DNA from: Streptomyces malaysiensis subsp. samsunensis
GTDB taxonomy: Bacteria; Actinomycetota; Actinomycetes; Streptomycetales; Streptomycetaceae
DNA: 64,000 bases
NCBI RefSeq assembly: GCF_024519315.1
Contig: NZ_JANIIC010000013.1
Coordinates: forward strand, 1-64,000
Direction: 5' to 3'
Shown here: in pieces, positions 43,266-52,110 of the stretch
Layout: each line of letters begins with the position of its first letter
Numbering within the stretch: the stretch's first letter is position 1
Translations under genes and position numbers: made by a program
Notes under the pieces: generated by a model
Told to the model about the DNA's origin: nothing
Seen by the model: only the letters and a program-made list of their open reading frames with translations
Database searches by the model: none

Positions 43266-43898
43266 ATGACCGCGAACACTCCCGGCCCGGCCAGGCCCGT
43301 CCCACCCCAGGAAACCGAGACCACCCTGCACTTCACGGGCCCGGCGACCTTCGGCCGCGTCCCGCGCCTGGACCAGGTCGACACGGCGGACATCGCCGTG
43401 GTCGGAGTGCCGTTCGACGCCGGTGTCTCCTACCGGCCGGGCGCGCGCTTCGGTGCGAACGCCATCCGGGAGGCATCGCGCCAGCTGCGCCCCTACAACC
43501 CGGCCCAGGACGCATACCCGTTCCACTACGTCCAGGTCGCGGACGCCGGAGACATCACCGCCAATCCGCACGACATCGACCAGGCGGTTCAGAGCGTCGA
43601 GGCGGGCACGGACGCCCTGCTGTCCACGGGCGCGCGGCTGATGACACTGGGCGGCGACCACACCATCGCGCTCCCCATCCTGCGCTCGGTGGCCCGTCGG
43701 CACGGCCCGGTGGCGCTGCTGCACTTCGACGCGCACCTGGACACCTGGGACACCCACTTCGGGGCCCAGTACACCCACGGAACACCCTTCCGCCGCGCGG
43801 CCGAGGAGGGCCTCCTCGACACCTCCGCGCTCTCACACGTCGGCACCCGCGGCTCGCTGTACAGCAAGGAGGACCTGGACGAGGACACCAAGCTGGGC
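43266..43898 (+). pseudogene. Agmatinase/ureohydrolase, N-terminal two thirds
   Basis: 211 residues of a SpeB-type ureohydrolase (normal length about 320). [27 protein letters not shown]-type opening, the metal-site motifs GGDHTIALP and [11 protein letters not shown], and [12 protein letters not shown] are intact. It ends at DLDEDTKLG; the third Mn motif (SxDxDxxDP) that should follow is missing. The next bases belong to a GlxA-type regulator in another frame, so translation would run on through unrelated sequence. The active site is incomplete, so the protein is very likely inactive. ATG 43266 has AAGGA upstream. Confidence 0.8.
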
Positions 43899-44526
43899 TC
43901 ATGGCCGCCGGGCCGCCACCCACTGGGAACTGGCGTCACAGCTGGCCGCCGCCTACCCCCGGGTGCGGGTGGACGGCAACCCCGTCTTCGTCCGGGACGG
44001 CCATGTGGCCACATCGGCCGGCATCACCGCCGGAATCGACCTTTCGCTGTCGCTGGTCGAGGAGGACTGGGGAGCGGACGTGGCGCGCAACGTGGCCAGA
44101 CAGCTGGTGGTCTTCATGGCCCGTCCGGGCGGGCAGGCGCAGTTCAGCGCACGGCTGGCCCCGCGTCAGCCACGGCATCCGGCGGTGCGCCGGGTGATGG
44201 ACCGCGTCACCGCGGACCCCGCGGGGTGCCACACACTGGCCACGCTGGCCGCCTCGGGCGGTGTGAGCGTCCGTCACCTGGAGCGGCTGTTCCGTACCGA
44301 GGTCGGCCTCACCCCCGGCCGCTATGTCGAATCCGTCCGTGTGGAGGCGGCGCAGGCACTTCTCGCGGACGGCACCGGCACGGTCGAGGAGGTGGCACAA
44401 CAGGCCGGGTTCGGCTCCTCGGAGTCGCTGCGCCGGGTCTTCCAGCACACCCTCGGGGTCTCACCGACGGTCTACCGCGCCCGTTTTCGCAGCACTCTCG
44501 GCGCGCCGCACCTCACGGCGGGATAG
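43899..44526 (+). pseudogene. GlxA/AraC-type regulator, C-terminal portion
   Basis: From the junction, one frame reads [57 protein letters not shown], and then an AraC double helix-turn-helix ([43 protein letters not shown]). This is the back half of a GlxA-family protein; the first ~110 residues of the DJ-1/PfpI-like domain are gone. A GTG-initiated short product from 43963 is possible but no site precedes it. The DNA-binding domain is intact, so residual binding activity cannot be excluded. Confidence 0.75.
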
Positions 44527-44654
44527 GCGGCGGCGCGGCCGGGCGACCACCCGCTTCGGCCCCGGACGCGGCGGAGAGACGGTGCCCCGTGGTCCGGGGA
44601 AACCGGTCACGGCCACCGCCCCTCCCTGGCTAAGCGGATCGGCGGAAGTCGGCT

Positions 44655-44772
44655 GCGGTTCGGTGGCGCCCCGAAGGGGCGCGGGGCCGTGTCGATATGC
44701 GGCTCCGCCCCGCGGGCGCGACCAGCCACGACGGCGCCGCAGACGATCGACGGCAGGTCGGGGCACTTCCAG
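44655..44772. repeat. Streptomyces-type intergenic repeat with strong hairpin
   Basis: The stretch contains the hairpin GCGCCCC-GAA-GGGGCGC (44666-44682) followed by GTGTCGATATGCGGCTCC and CGACCAGCCACGACGGCG. I recognise this as an intergenic repeat common in Streptomyces chromosomes; that is from memory and not checked here. It follows the regulator fragment and precedes the convergent MFS gene, and the hairpin likely terminates transcription. Confidence 0.65.
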
Positions 44773-44784
44773 CTAAGCGCTTAG
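44773..44784. repeat. CTAAGCGCTTAG palindrome at the MFS stop codon
   Basis: A perfect 12-base palindrome overlaps the stop codon of the minus-strand MFS gene. A related CTAAGCGGAT lies at about 44630 on the other side of the intergenic repeat, so the pair may mark the repeat boundaries. Confidence 0.45.
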
Positions 44785-46145
44785 GCCCCCTCACGGGCCG
44801 TTCGCGCCGCCCGGGCCAGGTCCAGGTCGGTGGTCTCCGGCGCCAGGAACTGCGATACGACACCGCCGACCACCAGCACTCCGGCGCCGATCAGGAGCAC
44901 GAACTCCGCCCCGTAGTGGTCGAGCCCCATCGGCAGCAGGAACGTGCCGATCGCGGCGCCCACCCGGCTCATGGCCGTGGCGAACCCCACGCCCGTGGTG
45001 CGCAGCGACGTGGGGAACACCTCCAGCGGATACACCGAGGTCAGCGCGCTGGAGGCGGCGTTGAGGAAGATGAAGAACAGGAAGCCGATCACGATGACGG
45101 GGGTGGAGGACGGCCACACCGCCACCAGCGCCAGACATACGGCCGTGATCCAGAACGGCGGGATCAGCAGCTTGCGGCGGCCGATCCGGTCCACGACGAG
45201 GCATCCCGCGGTGACACCGGCCACGGCGGTGAAGGAGTAGACGAGCAGCGCCGCGACGGCGTTGTCCCCCATGTTCAGGGCCTCGAAGACCTCGGTCCAG
45301 AAGGTGCCGATGGCGAAGTACGGCAGTACGAGGGCGGCCCAGAAGACGCTGGCGAACACCGTGGAACGCAGATGCTGCTTGCTGAAGAGGGCGCGGAACC
45401 CGTCCTGCCGCACCTCGTCGCGGTCGTCGAGTTCCGCGGTGACATCCACCTCGATGCCGTACTTGGCGATCAGCGCTTCCGCCTCGTCCCGCCGCCCCCT
45501 GCTCAGCAGCCAGCGCGCGGACTCCGGGATGCCGCCACGCAGGGCCACACACACCAGCGCGATCACCGCACTGCTCGCCAGGGACCAGCGCCAACCGCCG
45601 TCGACGGAGGTGAACATCGCCCCCACGACGGTGGCCAGGGCGTACCCCAGGTACCAGCTGATCTCCAGGCTCGCCAGCAGCCGCCCGCGGCCACGACGGC
45701 CCGCGTACTCCGACAGCAGCGGGGCGCCGATCGCGTACTCGCCGCCGATCGCCACACCCATCACCAGCCGGATGATGACGAGCTGTGTGCCGTCCGCGAC
45801 GAAGAACTGGAGCACCGAGCCGACCAGGAAGATCATCATGTCGATGAGGAACACCGGGCGGCGTCCGAACCGGTCGGCCAGCCGTCCGAAGAGCGGCCCG
45901 CCGAGGAAGATGCCGATGAGCGGTGCGGCACCGACCAGCCCCTGCGCCACGGAGGACAGATGGAGGTCGTCGGTGATGTCGCTCATCGCCAGCCCGATGC
46001 CGCCGATGATGTAGCCGTCGATTCCCTGGCCTATCTGGGTGGCCAGCTTCAGCTTGGTGTGCAGCCGCTTCCGTTCACGTTCGGTGGCATGTGCGCCCGG
46101 CGGTGTGCTGGGCTCGTTGTGCTCGGTCACAGGCGTCGTTGCCAT
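44781..46145 (-). CDS. MFS sugar/sugar-acid transporter (sugar porter type)
   Basis: 454 residues, twelve predicted helices. The motifs GRLADRFGRRPVF, GGEYAIGAPLLSEYAGRRGRG, PESARWLLSRGRRDEA, VDRIGRRKLL and FPTSLRTTGVG are typical of the sugar porter/metabolite:H+ symporter group. It is last in a minus-strand unit after IclR and an aldehyde dehydrogenase, opposite a sugar-acid-type operon, so uptake of that operon's substrate is the likely role. ATG 46145; 39 bases separate it from the aldehyde dehydrogenase. Confidence 0.85.
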   Translation of the reverse strand: MATTPVTEHNEPSTPPGAHATERERKRLHTKLKLATQIGQGIDGYIIGGIGLAMSDITDDLHLSSVAQGLVGAAPLIGIFLGGPLFGRLADRFGRRPVFLIDMMIFLVGSVLQFFVADGTQLVIIRLVMGVAIGGEYAIGAPLLSEYAGRRGRGRLLASLEISWYLGYALATVVGAMFTSVDGGWRWSLASSAVIALVCVALRGGIPESARWLLSRGRRDEAEALIAKYGIEVDVTAELDDRDEVRQDGFRALFSKQHLRSTVFASVFWAALVLPYFAIGTFWTEVFEALNMGDNAVAALLVYSFTAVAGVTAGCLVVDRIGRRKLLIPPFWITAVCLALVAVWPSSTPVIVIGFLFFIFLNAASSALTSVYPLEVFPTSLRTTGVGFATAMSRVGAAIGTFLLPMGLDHYGAEFVLLIGAGVLVVGGVVSQFLAPETTDLDLARAARTAREGA

Positions 46146-46184
46146 GTGCGGTTCCTTACTGGGAGGGGGAGGAGAACGCCGGAG

Positions 46185-47663
46185 TCAGTCGGTGGGCCAG
46201 TCGAGGGCGATGTACTGCGTCTCCAGGAACGCCTCGATGCCCTCGCGGCCGCCCTCCCGGCCCAGACCCGACTGCTTGACGCCGCCGAAGGGCGCCGCCG
46301 GGTCGGACAGCAGGCCCCGGTTGAGGCCGACCATGCCGGCTTCCAGGCGTTCGGCGATGCGCAGGGCCCGGCCCACGTCGCGCGAGTAGATGTAGGAGGC
46401 GAGGCCGTGCACCGTGTCATTGGCGCGGGCCACCAGCTCGTCCTCGTCGGCGAAGGTGGCCAGGGGCGCCACCGGCCCGAAGACCTCCTCGTTCATGATC
46501 CGGGCGTCCTCGGGGACGTCCACCAGGACGGTGGCCGGGTGGTAGTGGCCGGGGCCTTCGGGCACCTCGCCCCGGGCGGCGACCTTCGCACCGCGTTCGA
46601 TCGCGTCGTCGACCAGGGAGCGGATGGACTCCACGGCGGTGCGGTTGACCATGGGGCCGAGGGTGACACCCTCCTCCAGACCCGCTCCGGCGCGTACCGC
46701 GGTCATGGCCGCCGCGAACTTCTCGGTGAACTCGGCGGCGACGGACCGATGGACGTAGAACCGGTTGGCGGCGATGCACACCTCGCCACCGCCCCGCATC
46801 TTGGCGTCCATCGCACCGCGCACCGCGGCGTCGACATCGGCGTCCTCGCAGACGATGAAGGGGGCGTTGCCGCCCAGTTCCATGGTCACGTTGACGACGT
46901 TCGCCGCCGCCTGTTCCAGGAGTTTCCGGCCGGTGGCGGTGGAGCCGGTGAAGGAGAACTTGCGGACCCGCTCGTCGCGGAGCCAGGCGGAGACCACCTC
47001 GGGCGCGCGGTCGGTCGGCAGGACGTTCAGCAGCCCGTCCGGCAGGCCCGCCTCGCTCAGCAGGGCGGCGATCGCGAGGGCGGTGAGCGGCGTGTCCGGG
47101 GCCGGTTTGAGGAGCACCGGGCAGCCGGCGGCGAGCGCGGGGGCGATCTTCCGGGTGGCCATCGCGGCCGGGAAGTTCCACGGTGTGACGAAGGCGGTGA
47201 CGCCCACCGGATGCCTGCGTACGACATGCCGGAAACCGCCACCCGGTGCGTCGCCGAACGCGGAGCCGATCCGTACCGCCTCCTCGGCGAACCAGCGGAA
47301 GAACTCCGCCGCGTAGCCGACCTCGGCCACCGCGTCCCGGTACGCCTTGCCGTTTTCCAGGACGATCAGGTGGGCGAGCGTCTCGGTGTTCTCGCGCATC
47401 AGCGCGAACGCCGTGTGCAGGATCTCCGAGCGACGGCGTGGCGGTGTCGCCCGCCATCCGGCGGCGGCCGCCTGGGCAGCGTCGACCGCCGCCATGGCGT
47501 CGCCCGGGCCCGCCGCGGACACCTCGCGGATCAACTCCGCGGTGGCCGGGTCGTGCACGGGAAACGTCCGTCCGTCCCCGGCCGCACACCAGCGGCCGGC
47601 GATGAACACATCGCCTTCGGCGAACGGCGCCTTGACGAGGGTTTCTATGCCGGGGAGGTTCAT
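46185..47663 (-). CDS. NAD(P)-dependent aldehyde dehydrogenase (SSADH-like)
   Basis: 492 residues. The oxyanion Asn is in TPWNFPAAMATRK, the base Glu in MELGGNAPFIV and the catalytic Cys in GGGEVCIAANR; NEEVFGPVAP and FGGVKQSGLGREGG are further family marks. The pattern is nearest succinate-semialdehyde or glutarate-semialdehyde dehydrogenases. In context it probably oxidises a semialdehyde made by the divergent operon, for example 2-oxoglutarate semialdehyde or a tartronate/malonate-type semialdehyde; substrate unproven. ATG 47663. Confidence 0.83.
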   Translation of the reverse strand: MNLPGIETLVKAPFAEGDVFIAGRWCAAGDGRTFPVHDPATAELIREVSAAGPGDAMAAVDAAQAAAAGWRATPPRRRSEILHTAFALMRENTETLAHLIVLENGKAYRDAVAEVGYAAEFFRWFAEEAVRIGSAFGDAPGGGFRHVVRRHPVGVTAFVTPWNFPAAMATRKIAPALAAGCPVLLKPAPDTPLTALAIAALLSEAGLPDGLLNVLPTDRAPEVVSAWLRDERVRKFSFTGSTATGRKLLEQAAANVVNVTMELGGNAPFIVCEDADVDAAVRGAMDAKMRGGGEVCIAANRFYVHRSVAAEFTEKFAAAMTAVRAGAGLEEGVTLGPMVNRTAVESIRSLVDDAIERGAKVAARGEVPEGPGHYHPATVLVDVPEDARIMNEEVFGPVAPLATFADEDELVARANDTVHGLASYIYSRDVGRALRIAERLEAGMVGLNRGLLSDPAAPFGGVKQSGLGREGGREGIEAFLETQYIALDWPTD

Positions 47664-47794
47664 GAGCTGCTCTTTTCTCCGTTCCGAACGAGAGCTGGTT
47701 CGGTTCGCGGTGAATTTACGAGCACGTCATAGGGCCGACAAGGCCGCTTCTCGGATCGCAATGGTGGTTGCTGTCAGGGCAACTCACCGGGGGT

Positions 47795-48676
47795 TCAGGT
47801 AAGCCGTGCCCTGGGGGCCGGGGTGTGCCGCGGCTCCCAGCCCAGCAGCGCGGAGACGCGTGCCGCCGCCTTGGCCGTGGTGCGGCCCGCCTGGTCCAGC
47901 CGGTCGCCGAGCCGGGACTTGGGCGCCGAGATGTTGATCGCCGCCACAACACGTCCCCGGAAGTCGCGCACGGGTGCGGAGACCCCGACCAGACCGGCCT
48001 CGAACTCCTCGCTCACCCTCGCGTACCCCTGTCGCGAAGCCTGCTGGATCAGTGCCCACAGCTCCGGAATCGGCGGTGTCGAGGCGGTGCCGAAGCGGAC
48101 GTACAGCTCATCGGGGGTGGCGTCGGCCAGCAGCACCCGCCCGGCAGAGGTCTGCCACGCGGGCACTCCGCGCCCTTCCCAGCCGTGGACGCGGAAGGAG
48201 TGTCCGGAGACCGAGAGCAGGGTGAGGACCTCGCGATCGCTCAGGACGCACAGATGGCTGGTCTCCTCCACGTCCGACGAGAGGGCGTGCATCACCGGCT
48301 CCGCCATGCGCACCAGCCGGTTCTGCGAGGTCCGGGCGACGAGCGAGTAGAGCCGCCAGCCCAGGCGGTACTCCAGGGTGTCGGGGTCCCGTTCCACGAT
48401 CCCCGAGGCGGCCAGGGCCTTGAGGGCCCGCGAGACCTGGGTCTTCTCCCGGCCCACCAGCTGCGCCAGGCGCACCACGCCGAGCCCGCCGGCGTTCTGG
48501 GCCTCATCGGAGGCGAGCGCTTCCAGCAGGTCGATGTCACGCCGCAGCCCGTGGCCGCGCCGGGCGGCGGTGTCTTCGGGGCCGGAGGATGCGGCGGGCA
48601 GGTCCGCACCGTGTGGATCGGCCGGGTCCTCGGGATCGTCGGCGCCGCGAGGGGGGAGGTTCATCACGTGCGCCAT
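47795..48676 (-). CDS. IclR-family regulator
   Basis: 293 residues. A Pro/Asp-rich leader precedes the winged helix (LLEALASDEAQNAGGLGVVRLA, REKTQVSRALKALAASGIVERD) and the IclR effector domain (SGHSFRVHGWEGRGVPAWQTSAGRVLLA-like). It is the first gene of the leftward unit and divergent from the fae-like operon, with a 198-base gap holding two inverted repeats. It is therefore the likely switch for both units. Start is probably ATG 48676 or 48664; the site is weak for both. Confidence 0.83.
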   Translation of the reverse strand: MAHVMNLPPRGADDPEDPADPHGADLPAASSGPEDTAARRGHGLRRDIDLLEALASDEAQNAGGLGVVRLAQLVGREKTQVSRALKALAASGIVERDPDTLEYRLGWRLYSLVARTSQNRLVRMAEPVMHALSSDVEETSHLCVLSDREVLTLLSVSGHSFRVHGWEGRGVPAWQTSAGRVLLADATPDELYVRFGTASTPPIPELWALIQQASRQGYARVSEEFEAGLVGVSAPVRDFRGRVVAAINISAPKSRLGDRLDQAGRTTAKAAARVSALLGWEPRHTPAPRARLT

Positions 48677-48772
48677 CCTAAAGGCGCCTTGGGGAACCCC
48701 CAGGTCAGCCGCTGAGTTGTCGCGAGAGCAACCGGCATTTCGATTCACGCGGGCGCCTTGCGAGGGGGTGGT

Positions 48773-48790
48773 GGCGGATCTAGATTCGCC
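48773..48790. promoter_or_regulatory. Operator-like inverted repeat 1 (IclR/fae-like gap)
   Basis: GGCGGATCTAGATTCGCC is palindromic at 16 of 18 positions, with CTAG at its centre. It lies midway between the divergent genes and is a good candidate IclR site. Confidence 0.6.
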
Positions 48791-48800
48791 GCATCGGACC

Positions 48801-48831
48801 GGATGAACTGCGGTGAATGCGAGGTTCATCC
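48801..48831. promoter_or_regulatory. Operator-like inverted repeat 2 (fae-like leader)
   Basis: Perfect 8-base arms GGATGAAC (48801-48808) and GTTCATCC (48824-48831) with a 15-base centre lie 44 bases before the fae-like start. Either a second regulator site or a leader stem. Confidence 0.55.
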
Positions 48832-48874
48832 CCTGGTCCGCCGATTCCCCGCTACCGGAGATCCAGGAGATCCC

Positions 48875-49414
48875 ATGCCATCGCCTTTTGCCCCGACCGC
48901 CCTCATCGGCGAGTTCTTCGCCGGGGAGGGTGTCAACGCCGCGCACACGAACGTCGTGATCGGACGCAAGGGCGGACCCGTCGAGACGGCGTGGGCCACG
49001 GCGCTGGCCACGCCCAGCGCCGGACACGTCCCGTTCCTGACCATCGTGCGGCCCTCGGTGCCGGTGAAGCCGCTGACGCTGTTCGTGACGAAGGCCGCCG
49101 CGGAGGGTGAGCTGCATTCGCGCGCCACTTGGGGCTCCGCCCAGGCCGGTCTGGCGCAGGGCGTCACGGACGCGGTCAAGGACGGTCTGCTGCCCGCCGA
49201 GGAGGCCGACGATCTGCTGATCATCGCCGCGATCTGGGTGAACCCGGCGGTGGACGACCTGGACGTGTCCTTCCGCAACCAGCGCACCGCCGCGTACCAG
49301 GCGGTGCGGGCCGCGGTGAACGCCACCCCGACCGTGGCCGATGTCCTCGCGGCCGCCGAGGAAGGCCCGGCCAACCCGTTCTACACCGCCACTTCCGAGG
49401 TGCTCACCCGATGA
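48875..49414 (+). CDS. Formaldehyde-activating enzyme (Fae) homologue
   Basis: 179 residues matching Fae from end to end: IGEFFAGEGVNAAHTNVVIG, GPVETAWATALATPSAGH, KPLTLFVTKA, WGSAQAGLAQGVTDAVKDGL, EEADDLLIIAAIWVNP and a NPF near the end. Fae of methylotrophs joins formaldehyde to tetrahydromethanopterin. The active-site His is kept in AHTN, but the following Asp of the usual AHID is Asn here. Streptomyces are not known to make tetrahydromethanopterin, and the neighbours are sugar-acid-type enzymes, so this copy probably acts on another aldehyde. ATG 48875 has AGGAGA upstream; the next gene overlaps by four bases. Confidence 0.82.
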   Translation: MPSPFAPTALIGEFFAGEGVNAAHTNVVIGRKGGPVETAWATALATPSAGHVPFLTIVRPSVPVKPLTLFVTKAAAEGELHSRATWGSAQAGLAQGVTDAVKDGLLPAEEADDLLIIAAIWVNPAVDDLDVSFRNQRTAAYQAVRAAVNATPTVADVLAAAEEGPANPFYTATSEVLTR

Positions 49415-50523
49415 AGATCACGGACATCACCCTGGACCGGCTGCGCCTGGAGCTGGATCCGCCGTTCCGGGCCGCCTGGGACCCCGAGCCGCGGCGCCAC
49501 TTCGACGCGACGGTCGTCCGCGTCCACACCGACGAGGGGATCACCGGTATCGGCTCCGGTGATCTGATGGACGGCTTCGAGACCTATAAGCACCTGTTCG
49601 TCGGCGAGGACCCGCTCGACATCACCCGCCACGTCAGGGCCATCGAGACCGCCAACTTCCACGGCGCCCACTACTGGCCGCTGGAGGCGGCGCTGTGGGA
49701 CATCATCGGCAAGGTCCACGGCCGCCCGGTGGCGGAGCTGTTCGGCAACGCGGCCAAGAGGCTGCCGGCCTACGCCTCCTGCGGTGAGCTCAAGTCGCCC
49801 GAGGAGCGCGTCGCCACCGCGCTGGAGGTGCGCGAGGCGGGCTTCCGGGCGATGAAGATACGCATCGACCGCGACCGGGTGGACGAGGGGATCGCCGCGG
49901 TCCGCGCCGTACGCGAGGAACTGGGCGCCGACTTCGAGATCATGGTGGACCTGAACCAGTCGTGGCGCATGGCGGGCGACACCGCGGCCGCCACCGACCT
50001 CGCCCGGACCCGCAGGACCGTCGCGCGCCTGGCCGAGCTGGACGTGTTCTGGGTCGAGGAGCCGCTGCCCTACTGCGATGTGGCGGGCTTCAAGCGTCTG
50101 CGGGCCGAGAACCCCGGGGTGCGCATCGCCGCCGGCGAGATGCACCACTCCCCCACCGAGCTGCTGCGCTACCTCGAAGCGGACGCCCTCGACATCTACC
50201 AGATGGACGTGGTGCTCGCGGTCGGCATGCACCGCGCCCGCACCCTGGCGGAAGTGGCGCAGCTCAAGCACCGCCACTTCACCCCGCACAGCTGGACCAA
50301 CGGCATCGGCGTACTCGCCAATCTGCATGTGTCGGCGGGGGTCGGCGGCGGCCCGTTCTTCGAGTTCCCCTACGACCCGCCGGGGTGGACCCCGGAGCGC
50401 CGGGACTTCATGCTCGCCGACCCGGTGCGGGTGAACGGCGACGGCGACCTCGAGGTACCCACGAGGCCGGGGCTCGGAATCGAGCTGGACGAAGACGCGA
50501 TCGACCGGTGGAGGATCACATGA
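49411..50523 (+). CDS. Enolase-superfamily sugar-acid dehydratase (mandelate racemase group)
   Basis: 370 residues. MKITDITLDRLRLELDPPF opens the capping domain; the barrel carries MKIRID (catalytic Lys), Asp in MVDLNQSW, Glu in WVEEPLPYCD, Glu in IAAGEMHH, and the catalytic His in TPHSWTNGIG. This is the mandelate racemase/muconate-cycloisomerase set, and most such genes in catabolic operons are acid-sugar dehydratases giving 2-keto-3-deoxy products. ATG overlaps the fae-like stop (ATGA). Substrate could be a hexonate, pentonate or aldarate. Confidence 0.84.
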   Translation: MKITDITLDRLRLELDPPFRAAWDPEPRRHFDATVVRVHTDEGITGIGSGDLMDGFETYKHLFVGEDPLDITRHVRAIETANFHGAHYWPLEAALWDIIGKVHGRPVAELFGNAAKRLPAYASCGELKSPEERVATALEVREAGFRAMKIRIDRDRVDEGIAAVRAVREELGADFEIMVDLNQSWRMAGDTAAATDLARTRRTVARLAELDVFWVEEPLPYCDVAGFKRLRAENPGVRIAAGEMHHSPTELLRYLEADALDIYQMDVVLAVGMHRARTLAEVAQLKHRHFTPHSWTNGIGVLANLHVSAGVGGGPFFEFPYDPPGWTPERRDFMLADPVRVNGDGDLEVPTRPGLGIELDEDAIDRWRIT

Positions 50524-52040
50524 CGCACGGCATCGACGCCCTGCTCTCCCGCTCACACGACCACTGGCTCGCCGCGGCCGGGGCACTCACCTTCGAGACC
50601 CGGCCGTTCATCGACGGCCACTTCACCGACGCCCTCTCGGGCGACACCTTCACCAGCGTGTCGCCGCGCGACGGTGCGGTGCTCGCCAAGGTGCAGGCGG
50701 CCGGCGCGGAGGACGTGGACCGTGCCGTGCGCGGCGCGCGCGACGCCTTCGACGACGGACGCTGGCGCGACCTCCCGCCCAAGGAGCGCAAGCGCGTCCT
50801 GCTGCGCTGGGCCGATCTGATCCGGGCGAACGCCGAGGAACTGGCCCTCCTCGACACCCTGGAGATGGGCAAGCCCATCACCGAGTCGGTGCGGATCGAC
50901 GTGGACAAGGCCGCCGAGACCATCGCCTGGTACGCCGAGGCCATCGACAAGACCTACGACGAGGTGGCACCGACCCCCAGGGACGCGCTGGCCCTGATCA
51001 CCCGGGAGCCGCTGGGTGTCATCGGCGCGGTCATCCCGTGGAACTACGCGCTGCTGATCGCCAGTTGGAAGCTGGGCCCGGCTCTGGCCACCGGCAACAG
51101 CGTCGTGCTCAAGCCCGCCGAGCAGACCTCCCTGGCCGCCCTGCGGCTGGCCGCACTCGCTACCGAGGCGGGACTGCCCGACGGGGTGTTCAACGTCGTA
51201 CCCGGACGTGGCGAGGTCGCCGGTCAGGCCCTGGGCCGCCACCCGGAGGTCGACAAGATCGCCTTCACGGGCTCGGTGAAGGTGGCCCGGCTCTTCCAGG
51301 TGTACGCGGGCGAGTCCAACGGCAAGCAGGTGGCGGTCGAGGCGGGTGGCAAGTCACCCCAGCTCGTGCTGCCCGACGCCGATATCGAGGCCGCCGCGTC
51401 TGCCGTGGCCTGGGGCATCTTCTACAACGCCGGGCAGACCTGCAACGCCGGTTCCCGCGTCGTGGTCCACGCCTCCGTCAAGGACCGGCTCCTGGACGCC
51501 CTGCACCGGATCACCGCGGAGACCTTCCGGGTGGGCGACCCGCTCGACCCGGCCACCGTCATGGGCCCCCTGGTCGACGAGAACCAGCTGGCCACGGTCC
51601 TGGCCTATGTCGAACGTGGTGTGGAGGACGGGGCGAGGGTGGCGTTCGGCGGTGGCCGCGCCCTCGGTGAGACGGGCGGCAGCTATGTCGAGCCGACCGT
51701 CCTGGACGGGGTGGTGAACACCTCCGCCGTGGCCCAGCAGGAGATCTTCGGCCCGGTCCTGGCCATCGTGGACTACGACGGCGACGCCGACGAGGGGATA
51801 CGGCTGGCCAACGAGACCGACTACGGGCTCGTCGCCTCCGTCTGGACACGCGATGTGACCGCCGCCCACCGCGCCGCCAAGCGGCTGCGAGCCGGGACGG
51901 TCTGGATCAACACCTTCGACGCCAGTGATGTCATCACCCCCTTCGGTGGCTTCAAGGCCACCGGCGCGGGCCGTGACAAGTCCCTGCACGCACTGGACGC
52001 GTACACCGCACTGAAGACCACCTGGATCAACCTGGCCTGA
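50520..52040 (+). CDS. Aldehyde dehydrogenase (PuuC/betaine-aldehyde type)
   Basis: 506 residues. IPWNYALLIASWKLGPALATGN carries the oxyanion Asn, EAGGKSPQLVLPDADI the base Glu, and NAGQTCNAGSR the catalytic Cys; FGGFKATGAGRDKSLHALDAYT is the C-terminal signature of the PuuC-like branch. It is translationally coupled to the dehydratase (ATGA overlap). It probably oxidises an aldehyde arising in the same pathway. Two different ALDHs flank this regulon, suggesting two aldehyde steps or two substrates. Confidence 0.84.
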   Translation: MTHGIDALLSRSHDHWLAAAGALTFETRPFIDGHFTDALSGDTFTSVSPRDGAVLAKVQAAGAEDVDRAVRGARDAFDDGRWRDLPPKERKRVLLRWADLIRANAEELALLDTLEMGKPITESVRIDVDKAAETIAWYAEAIDKTYDEVAPTPRDALALITREPLGVIGAVIPWNYALLIASWKLGPALATGNSVVLKPAEQTSLAALRLAALATEAGLPDGVFNVVPGRGEVAGQALGRHPEVDKIAFTGSVKVARLFQVYAGESNGKQVAVEAGGKSPQLVLPDADIEAAASAVAWGIFYNAGQTCNAGSRVVVHASVKDRLLDALHRITAETFRVGDPLDPATVMGPLVDENQLATVLAYVERGVEDGARVAFGGGRALGETGGSYVEPTVLDGVVNTSAVAQQEIFGPVLAIVDYDGDADEGIRLANETDYGLVASVWTRDVTAAHRAAKRLRAGTVWINTFDASDVITPFGGFKATGAGRDKSLHALDAYTALKTTWINLA

Positions 52041-52110
52041 ACCGGACCCGGTTCATGGACCCGCCCGTACCCCTCCCTCCTTTTCTCTTCTCATCACTGC
52101 GAGGACAACC

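Noticed and set aside
43035-44633. A genuine agmatinase-AraC fusion protein
   Set aside because: The two homologies are in different frames and each is missing its adjoining portion; a fusion would not be translated through.
44697-47732. 1011-codon plus-strand frame opposite the MFS and aldehyde dehydrogenase genes
   Set aside because: Low-complexity His/Gly/Arg/Asp composition, no start signal, and two well-supported genes on the other strand.
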